From NCBI GenBank assembly GCA_001275005.1, contig JWZX01002866.1:1-19776 (forward strand): a stretch of 19,776 nt of DNA, read 5' to 3'. The stretch is from Chrysochromulina tobinii (Eukaryota > Haptophyta > Prymnesiales > Chrysochromulinaceae). A program made the translations under genes and the position numbers. Position 1 is the first letter of the stretch. Each line of letters begins with the position of its first letter. The notes under the pieces were generated by a model. The model worked only from the letters and a program-made list of their open reading frames with translations, was not told the origin of the DNA and did not search any database. This document shows positions 7,317 to 17,000 of the stretch, piece after piece.

Positions 7317-8027
7317 GGACGTGGGTTCGTCAGATTCGTTCTTTCTGTCGTTTCAGATTTCACAGTAGTATCGACACGCATAAGTGTATTCTCTTGCGCA
7401 AAGCGGCCGTAAGTACAGAGGCCTGGGGCTGTTCGCGTTTGACAGTCGCTCCCTCCTCGTCCCCTCGTGCACGGACGCGTGAACGAGCTAGTACGACGAC
7501 CACATGGTGGACGACGCTCGTTCCGCAATCGGAATCGCACACGAATCGTTTACAATTAGTTTTGTGGCGTCGCGTTCTTGTTCATCTTAGTCTCGAGTAC
7601 TTGATAAATTACTCGTGTATCGAGGATGCCCCACAAGTTCAACAACCCCCATGCAAGATGCAACATGCACAGACGAGGTGCACATAAATACGGGAGGGAG
7701 AGGGGCGTACAACGTCCCTCCACTCCGTCTGGGCCCACACGCGCACCACACAAGCATATGCAAAGGGGTGCGAGGCGTACACCGCGTACCCCCGTCCCTC
7801 CACTGGGCCACGCAAAGACCGCGCGCCGCTCTTTTATCAGTCACCGCATCGATCCCCGCACACTTCACAAGTCCAGTTGCGCTGCAACGCAGCAACGGTA
7901 ACGGCATCACGCCTCGCGAGCTGCCACCCCCGGGGCACCCGCCCCCCAGACACGCCGCTCACCAAAAACGGGTGCGACCGTGCAGTCCGACTTGCACGCA
8001 GTCGGCCAGCTGGCCGTTACTCTACCG
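7317..8027. other. 711-bp spacer between the F-box gene start and the giant gene stop
   Basis: Both flanking genes are on the minus strand, so the left part should be the promoter of the F-box gene and the right part the 3' UTR of the giant gene. I see no convincing gene. Open frames across 7394-8142 run into the antisense of the poly-Glu tail and look like chance. CGTCCCTCCACT occurs twice (7713-7724 and 7793-7804), each followed closely by GGGCC. Two dyads lie just past the giant gene's stop codon. Confidence 0.5.
7981..8016 (-). repeat. two inverted repeats just downstream of the giant gene
   Basis: A perfect 14-bp palindrome CGGCCAGCTGGCCG lies at 8003-8016, 11 bp beyond the TAA at 8030-8028. 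A second, imperfect dyad (TGCAGTC / GACTTGCA) lies at 7981-7996. Together they could fold in the 3' UTR of the transcript. A role in 3' end formation or RNA stability is a guess. Confidence 0.5.
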
Positions 8028-11000
8028 TTACTCCTCCTCCTCCTCGTCGACGTATTCCTCCTCCTCCTCATACTCCTCCTCCTCCTCCACCACCACTGCT
8101 TCCTTTGAGGACCTTTTCGAGACAGACTCGTGGGCTCCCTGAGAGGAAGACATGGTACCGCCCCCCGTCGCCGCAGCGATAACGTCCTCCTCATCCGCCT
8201 TCCCAAGCAGATTCTGCATGAAGGCATCCACCTTGGCGCCCGCCCCCAGGGGCGCCACATTCCGATACTTATCGTAGCCGCAACGCGCGATCAAAGCAGG
8301 CAACTCCTCGGGGGTGATGCCCGACGACGGTGTAGCCGCCGATGCGTAAAAGGCAGCCTTGACTTGAGGTTCGGTCAAGCGCACCTGGTGGCCGTGGACC
8401 TTGACATTCGAGATGAGCAGCTTCGCCTCGAGGGCCTTTATCCACTGGTCGATCTCGAGGAAATCTCGACCCTCCGAATACATCTCAAACATCTCCTGAA
8501 TGGCCTCCGCGCTGTTCGACAGCGCACCCTGCACCTCTGATAGCGTCAGAATCTTGTCCGCAAAGCGCTGCGAGTAATCCTCGTCGCGAGCATTCGGAAT
8601 CACCTGCTCGCTGAGCATCCTGATGAGGCAGTCGGGCAGCGGCACCGTGGCGAACTGGTCCGCATTTTTCTGATCCTTGCCCTTGCGCATGCCGTACTGC
8701 GGGTTGGCGCGGAAGAAGGAGATGCGCACGAGCATCGTGAGGAACTCATGCAGCTCGAGGACGTCGTCATTCGAGCCCGCGTTGGCCTTCGTGAATTGGC
8801 CCACCATGGTGTCGAACCCGTACTTGTCGGTGATCAGGTTGGCCTCGATGACGAAATCGTGGAACTCCTCCATGTCCATGTCGGTCGCGGACCCGAGCAA
8901 TGACGAAGCCGAGTACGCCCGGAAGATGGACGCAAGAGCCACACGCTTGTCATGAAGCACAGCGTGGACCTGCTTCTCCCATAATGGGAATCCAGGCAGA
9001 GTCGACAGATTCAGCTTGCGCCACAGCGCCACCCACGCCGCATCTCCCTGCGGCTCGTAGCGCTCGGCGTGGATGTACGTCGCCTTCTTGATCACCTGCT
9101 CCTCGTTGAGGTCGCCAAGAATGTTGGCGATCATCGCCGCCACCTTGCCTCCGGTCGTGATCTCGTTGATCGGACGGTACTTGTCGACGCCGCAGCGCGC
9201 GATGCACTCGAGCAGCTCCTCAAAGTCCAGTGACACGTCTTCTCCACCGCCCACCTCCTTCTGCCCATTGACAAACGCCGCCTTGGCCTGCGGCACCGAC
9301 AGGCGGCATTTGAACTCAGTGCCCACGCGGTCATCGCCCACGATGTCCGAGCCCTGCATGCACGTGAACGTCCCAATGACGTTGAGCTTCTCGAGCGCAC
9401 CAATCCACTGCGACATGCCCACCTTCTGGTTGTCGTCGAGCGGAATCGAGGCGTACCATGCCTGGAGCCGAGGGCGCGCTTCGTTGAGCGCCTGCACCAC
9501 CTCGGGCATCTGCATCGTCTTGACGCGGAACTCGGCCGCGTCGTCGCGGTGCGCCTTGAGCAGGATGCACTCGCGCAGCGTCTGCTCCAGGCACTGCGGA
9601 ACAGGCAGCAAGGATTCCTGATGCTCCATAGTCAACTCTCCGAATTCGGGGTTGAGCCGGTAAAACGAAACACGCGTGACGACGTTCAGGAACTCGTAGA
9701 GGACGAGCTCCGCGTTGGCCGCAGGTCCAGCCAAACCCTTGCCGCTCTTGTCGGCGCGCGAAAACTGCTCTTTCATCTGTTCGAAGGTGTAGGTCGCCGC
9801 GGCGGCGCCCTTGGCCACCTGCAGCCGTGTCTCCAGGCCGACATCGACCACTAAGTCGTGGAACTCCTCGATGTCCATAGTCTTCGAGGATTCGTCACTC
9901 GCGGCCTCGCCGACCGACTTACAGTAGGCCCGAAAGATGGAGGCGAGCTCGCGAAAGTTGGTGTGCAGCAGGTCGTGCACCTCCGCCTCCCAAAGCGGGA
10001 AGCCGTACAGGCCCTGCAGGTCGAGCCGCTTGAACTCGCTGAGGAAGGCCGCGTGCTCTTCGGGCGACTCGTCCTTCAATGGCACCGAATCAGAGATGTC
10101 GTACCGCACGGCGCGGATGTACGTCGCCTCGCGCATGCAGTCCTCCTCCGACTTCTCGCCGAAAAAGTTTTGAAGGAAGGCCTTGACCTTTGCAGCGGGA
10201 TCCATTTGCTTAATCGACTGGTACTTAGCATTCGCAATGCGCGCGAGGCACTCGAGCCACTCGTCGAAATCAAGCACCGATTGCTCGCTCGTTGCGTCGG
10301 CCTGCGCCACACCGAGCTGCTCGGCGCTCTGCGAGTCCATGAAGGCGGCCTTGCACGTGGGGATCGAGAGGCGGCACCTGACGACGCCCTTGGTCGACTC
10401 ATCGCCGGTGATCTCGGACATCTGCTCCACTTCCCACTCCCCCACGATGTCCTGCCGGTCGAGCACGCGAAGCCACTCCTGGAAGCCAATCTTGTCCGAC
10501 ACGGCCATGCCCTTCTGATCGGAGTCGTCGAGAACCTTCTTGTCGTACCACTCCTTGAGCTTCGGCTTGTACACGTCGAGCACTGCAATCATCTTGGGAT
10601 CTTGCATCTCCTTGCTGCGGAAGGCCGCCGAGTTCTCACGCTTGGCGCGGGGCAAGATGACCTCATTGAGCATGTTGGAGAGCGCGAACGCCACCGGAAC
10701 GACCTCTTCCTTGTCCATCTTGCCGTCATTATCCTTGTCTTTCCACAGCCCGAAGTCTGGGTTGGCGCGCCAGAAGGCGATGCGCACGAGCATGTTGAGG
10801 AACTCGTACAGCACGAGCTCCGCGTCCTTCTTGGCCTCCTCGCCGTTCGACTTGCCAGCGAGCTTCTTCTCGGGCTTCTTCTTCCACTCGGGCACGTCAT
10901 TCATCTTCGACTGAGGGTCGCGCTTATCGTCCTGCCGCTGCGCGCGCACTTGCGCCACATTCGTCGCGTTCGCCTTGATGAACTGGTTCTGCATCATCTC

Positions 11001-14000
11001 GAACTTGTACTTCTTCGTCTCGAGGCCGACGTCGACGACGAAGTCGTGGAACTCATCCATCGACATCTCCATCGCGTCCTCGGCGCTGTCCTCCGAGATG
11101 GAGCGCGTGTACGCGAGGAAGATGAGCTGCAGCTCCTTGAAGAGGGGGTGCAGAAGGTCGTGCACCTCCTTCTCCCACGTGGGCCAAAGATGCACATCCA
11201 TGATCGTCATGCGGTCCCAGCACGCGAGCCACTTTTCGAGGTCCTTTTGGGACTCGCCCTTGATGGCGCGTGTATCGCGCGCCGAGTCGTACCGAACGAC
11301 GTGGATGTACGTCGCCTCGATGACAACCTCTTCGGCCGTCTTCTCGTTGAGCAGATTCTGAATGAAGCCCTTGACCGCCTGCGCAGGCGAGACCTCCTTC
11401 ACTGCACGATACTTGTCGATCCCGAGGCGGGCACAGCACTCGAGGAATTCGTCAAAGTCCAAAACGGCCATCGCGTCGTTGCCGTTGCTCTGGCCAACTC
11501 CGAGCGAGTCCGACGGCTGCGAATCCATAAAGGCCATCTTCACCTGCGCCATCGAGAGGCGCCACGTGTACTTGGTCTTGCACGCGGGGTCGCCCGTAAC
11601 GTCCGACTGGCGGTAGCACTCCCACGTGCCAACGAGGTCCTGCTCGCAGTGCGGGCCCGGGTCGGCGCAGATGGAGAGCCACTGCGCCATCTGGAGCTTG
11701 CTGGACACGTCGTTGACTTCGGCATTCATGGCCGTCGTCTGCTTCGTGTCGTCCGCGCAGGTCTTCTTATACCATTCGTCGAGCTTGGGCCGGTAGTCGT
11801 CAAGGACCTTGAGCACGGACATCTCGGACATGATTTTCTCACGGAAGATGGCCGACGTGTCCTTGCGCGCCCTCGGCAGAATCTCGTCCTCGAGCATCGT
11901 GCGCAGGCAGCCCGGCAGGTGCTTGACTGGCTTCTGGTCGCCAAAGTTGCCGAAGGTCGGGTTGGCGCGCTGGAAGGCGATGCGCACGAGCAGATTCATG
12001 AACTCGTACAGCACGAGTTCCGCGTCCTTTTTGGCCTCCTTGCCGTCGTTCGTCCCCTTGACCTTACCCACGACCTTGGTGGTGCGCCCAGTGGCGAGGG
12101 TGTCACCCTTGCCGACGAGGTGGTCCATCTTGGTTTCTGCGGAGCGGCGACCCTCGGAGTGCTGGTCGCGGACTGCCGCGCTGTTGGTCGCGTTCGCCTT
12201 GATGAACATGTTGGTCATCAAGTCGAAGCTCACATGCTTCGTCTCGAGGCCGCACTCAACGACGAAGTCGTGGAACTCGGACATCTCCATCTCCATCGCG
12301 TCCTCAGCCGTGTCGGAGCCGAGCAGCGAGCGGCAGTAGGCGAGGAAGATGAGGGTGAGCTCATTGAAGTGCTTCTGGAGCAGGTCGTGCACACCCTTTT
12401 CCCACAGCGGGAAGTAGTAGATGTCTGAGATCTCGAGCCGCTGCCACACCTCGAGCCACTTCTTGTGCTCCTTGAGCGTCTGGTCAGAGAGAGGCTGCGA
12501 GTAGCGCTTCCACTGGTAGCGCTGCGCCTTGATCAGCGTGGCCTTGTTCAGGCACTCCTCCGTGTTCTCCGTGCCGAGCAGGTTCTTGACGAAGTTGATG
12601 ATCTGCGCGGCCGGAGACATCTGCTTGATCGGCGCATACTTTTCGAGCGCGCAGCGTGCGATGCATTCCTTGAACTCGTCAAACTCGAGCGTGGTCGATG
12701 CGCTATCCGCGGTCTGCTGGCCAACCCCAAGCTGGTCCGGATTCTGGGAGTCGATGAAGGCAAATTTGGCTTGCGGCATCGAGAGAGACACTTTGAAGAT
12801 GTTGCGACAGCGCTCGTCGCCCGTGATCTCGGAGTCCTGGTAGATCTGCCACGAGCCCACCTGCTTTGGCGGCGTGAAGCCCGGCTGCGGCTCGTTGTTC
12901 GACTGCATCTGGCCCCACCCCTTCTTGAGAAGTTCTTGCCACTGATCGAACTTCATCTTGCGCCCCTTGCCCTGCAGGAACATGGACTGCGTGTGCACCT
13001 CGAACCACACCTTGAGGCTTGCCTCGCAAGAGTCAAGGGCCTCCTGCATGGACTTGTCGTTCTTGAGCTTCTCCTTGAAGATGGCCGAGTCGTCGCGCTT
13101 GGCGTTGGGCAGCACGACCTCCTGGAGCATCTGCACGAGGCAGTCGGGCAGTGGGATGAGCTTCGTAGCGAGCTTGTGGATGCCGTGGTACGGGTTGGCG
13201 CGCCAGAAGGAGATGCGGATGAGCACCTCGACGAACTCGTACAGCACGAGCTCCGCGTCCATCTCCGTGTCCTTCTGGGAGGCGGCCGATTTGGTCTTTG
13301 TGGCCACGACCAGCGCCTTCGAGGTCGAGCCGGCCCCAACCTCCTTGGCGGCCGCCGTGCCCTGCTCGGCCTTGCGCTGGAAGTGAGCCTCATTCGAATT
13401 GGTTGCATTGGCCTTCTTGAACATGTTCATCATGACGTCGAAGCGCAGGTGCTGGGTCTCGAGGCTCACGTCCTTGACGAAGTCCTTGAACTCGCTCATG
13501 GTCATCTCCACCGCGTCCTCAGCTGTGGTCGAGCCTCCGATCGACTTGGCGTAGTGTGCAAAGATGTTGGTCAGGTCGGGGAAGACCGCCTGCATGACCT
13601 CGAATACATCCTTCTCCCAGAGCGGGAAGTAGTGCAGGTCGGCGATCGAGATGTTCTGCCAGCAATCGATCCATTTGCGGTGGGCAGCGAGGGATTGGCC
13701 GTTGAGCGGCTTGGCCAGCTTCCAGTCGAAGCGCTCCGCGTGGATGTACGTGGCATCACGGATGACAGCCTCGTCCGTCTTCTCACCAAGAATGTTCTGG
13801 AAGACGCCGCGCACGCCGTCGGCGAGCGACATAAGCTTGATCTCGCCGTACTTGTCGCGCGCACAGCGGCAGAGGCACTCGAGGAATTCCTCAAAGTCGA
13901 GCGTCGCCATCGCGTCATCCTCCGTCGCGTCGCCAGCGCTCATCTGCTCGAGCGACTGCGAGTTGAGGAACGCGAACTTGGCCTCGAGGGTCGAGAGGCG

Positions 14001-17000
14001 GCACGTGAACTTCTCCCTGCACCGCTCGTCGCCCGTGATGTCGGACTCGCGCGAAACGGTGCAGTCGCCCACGAAGGCGCCCTCGCCGAGACCACCACCC
14101 TCCTTGCCGCTGCCCGTCGTCCGCGCCTTCTCCATGTGCTTGGAGCCTTTGGTCTTCGAGAAGTGCAGGTAGCCGCGGCAAACGTCCATCCAGGTCTCCA
14201 TCGAGAGCTTGTTGTCCGTCTTGCCCTTGAGAGCCGTGAGCTGGTTGACCTCGTTGTAATAGAAGACGAGCCGCTCGCGGTACTCTTCGACGGCCGCCTG
14301 CACCTCAGCATTCGATAACAACTCCTCGCGGAAGAGCGAAGACTGATCCTGCTTGGCGTTCGGGATGACGACCTCCTCGAGCATCTTGCGCAAGCAGCTG
14401 GGCAGCTCAACCAGCTTTGAAATGTTGTCGTACTGCCCATGCTTCGGATTGGCGCGCATGAAGGAGATGCGCACGAGGCAGCCGAGAAACTCGGAGAGCG
14501 TCAGCCGATTGTCAGGCTTCGCAGGCTTCTTCGCCTCGACGCCCTCGCGCTTAGTTTTGCCTTTCTCCTCCTTAGGCAGTGGAATCGGCGCGTCTGGGAA
14601 CGCGCCTTTCTTGGGCGAGATCGGCCTATTGACCGCTTGCTTGTCGGCAGTCACCTCCTGCTCGGCCACAACGGTCGCGTTGCGCCTTTCCCGCATCCGT
14701 TGCTCGAATGCCTCCATCGTGTTCGTTGCATTCGCCTTCGCAAAGATAACCGACATGGTCGTAAAGTTGATCATGCGCGTCTCGAGCTTGGCGTCCTTGA
14801 CGAAATCGTGGAACTCCTCGAGCTCAATCTCTAGCGCATCCGCCACGGAATCTACCCCCGAGACGCCCTTGGAGTAGTGCGAGAAGATGCGCATGAGCGC
14901 GGAGAAGTGCTGCTGCAGCGTGTCGTGCACGCCCTTCTCCCAGAGCGGGAAGTGGTGCACATCGATAAGCGTCACCTGCGACCAGCACTTGAGCCAGAGC
15001 TTGTGCTGCGCGGGCGAGAAGCCGGGGAGCATCTTGGTCTGCTTCTGCCAGTCGTACCGGTCCGCCTTGATCACGGTCGCCTCCCACATGCACATCTCGG
15101 GCGTCTTCTCAGAGAGCAGGTTACGCAAGAAGGAGCGAGTTGCATCCGCCATCGTCATCGCCTTGCGGTCGTGCGAAGGCAAGAACGTTTTCATCAGATG
15201 CTCGTACATATTGACCGCGCAGCGCGCGATGCACTCGCCCAGCTCAGTAAAGTCAAGCGTGGCGACCGCCGATGAATCGGCGTCGACGTCGCCCGCCTCC
15301 ACCTGCTCGATAGTTTGCGAGCGCAAAAAGTTCCAGCGGCACTGCGGGATCGACAGCGCCGCCTTGAATGTGATCTGGTTCTTGCGTGAGGTGCGCTCGT
15401 CGCCTGTGATCTGCGACTCCTGCTGAACCGACCACTCTCCCACCATCTTGGGGCAAGGCGGCTTCTTGCCCGACTCTTTTTGTTCGGAATCGGGGCCGTC
15501 CATGAGGGCAACCCACAGCGAGTAGGTCATCTGCGGGTTGGGGTTTTGAGTCGTACGCTCCTTGCGCAAGATGGGCCGCAGCCAATTCTGCAGCTTCTCG
15601 CGATACTCGCCGAGCACCGCCTGCGTCGACGCATCGGACGCAAGCACCTTCTTGAACTCGCCCGAGGTGTCGCGCTTCGCCTTGGGCAGGATGCACTCCT
15701 CGAGCAGGATCTGAGTCGACTCGGGCACCGGCGTGAGGTCCTTCTTGTTGTACTTGGAGCCCCACTGCGGGTTGGCGCGCCAGAAGGCCACGCGCACGAG
15801 CAGATTGATGAACTCGAAGAGGTTGAGCTGCGCGTCCACGGCGGCCGCCTTTTGCGCCTTTCGTGAGGTCGCTGCTTCCACCTTGGGCGTCTTCGGCGGC
15901 TTCAGCTTGTTTCGGTCGGAGCTGCCAGAGTTGGCGATCGCCGTCTGCGCATTCGCGGATGTGAAGTGGCGCGTCACCTCGTCGACCTTGAACTCCTTTG
16001 TGCAAAGGTCGGTGTCCTTGGCAATGGTCAGAAACTCCATCAAGCCGACCCTGGTGGCAGAGCCGATCGACTCCGAGCCGGCAATCGACGAGCCGCAATA
16101 ATGCAGGAAGATGGATTGCAGCTCGGGGAAGGAGGCCTGCAACACATCATGCAACTGCGTCTCCCACAGCGGGAAGCCGTGCAGATCCTTGAAAGTCATA
16201 TTCTTCCAGCACACGAGCCAGTTCCTGCGCTGCGCCTCCTTAACCTTCTCGTCGAAATCGGCCGCGCCGTCCGCATTCGCCTCCGAGGCCACCGCCTCCG
16301 TTATGACCTCCATCTCCGTCGCCTGCCCGAGCACATTCTGCAGCATCGCGCGCACGCGCGAAGCAAACGACATCTGCAGAATCGCCGAGTATTTTTTTTC
16401 GCCGCAGCGCGCCAGAGCCTCGAGCATGGAGGGCAGGTCATACACTGGCTGACCGACCGCCAGCAACTTGGGATCCTGCGTCGACAGGAAAGCGTGACGC
16501 GCCTGGAGAATGGTCAGCTCGGATTTGTGTGTCACCTGCAGCCCCATCGCATCTGTCACTTCAATCGACTTGGTGCCTAGGCATCCCTTCTCGTTCAGGA
16601 AATTGGTGAACTGGGTGTACATGTCAGTCTTGGTCGCCTTTGACTTCTCGCTGAGCTTTTCGAGCCACTCCTTAATCTTATCCGAATAGCTCTCCACAAC
16701 ACCTTGCGCCTCGACGTCCGATTTGAGCGCAGTACGGAACTCGATGTTTGTGCCCTTGTCCATGCGCGGCAGAAACTCGTTCATGATCATCTGGACGCAT
16801 TGGATGACCGGCACCGTCTCCTCTTTCTTCCCCGCTGACTCCTTGGCAAAGACGTACCGCGGGTTGTCACGGCAAAAGGCCAGCGTGACGAGCAGCGTGA
16901 GAAAGTTCTCCATCCCCAGATCCACCGTCTCTGGGTTCGGAATGGCCTTGCCGCCACCAACACCACCACCGCCCTTTGGCGAGCATTGCGCGAAGAGGCG

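Noticed and set aside
7615-8142. 175-residue plus-strand frame ending in a poly-Ser run
   Set aside because: Its C-terminal half is the antisense of the giant gene's poly-Glu tail and the rest has no coding character.
9858-12428. 856-residue open frame on the plus strand opposite the giant gene
   Set aside because: It mirrors the giant gene's repeats, is dominated by Leu/Val/His/Arg and reads like the antisense of GC-rich codons. It has no recognisable domain, while the minus strand shows a clear modular protein.
12465-14318. 617-residue open frame on the plus strand opposite the giant gene
   Set aside because: Same reason: antisense of the repeat modules, periodic only because the sense gene is periodic.
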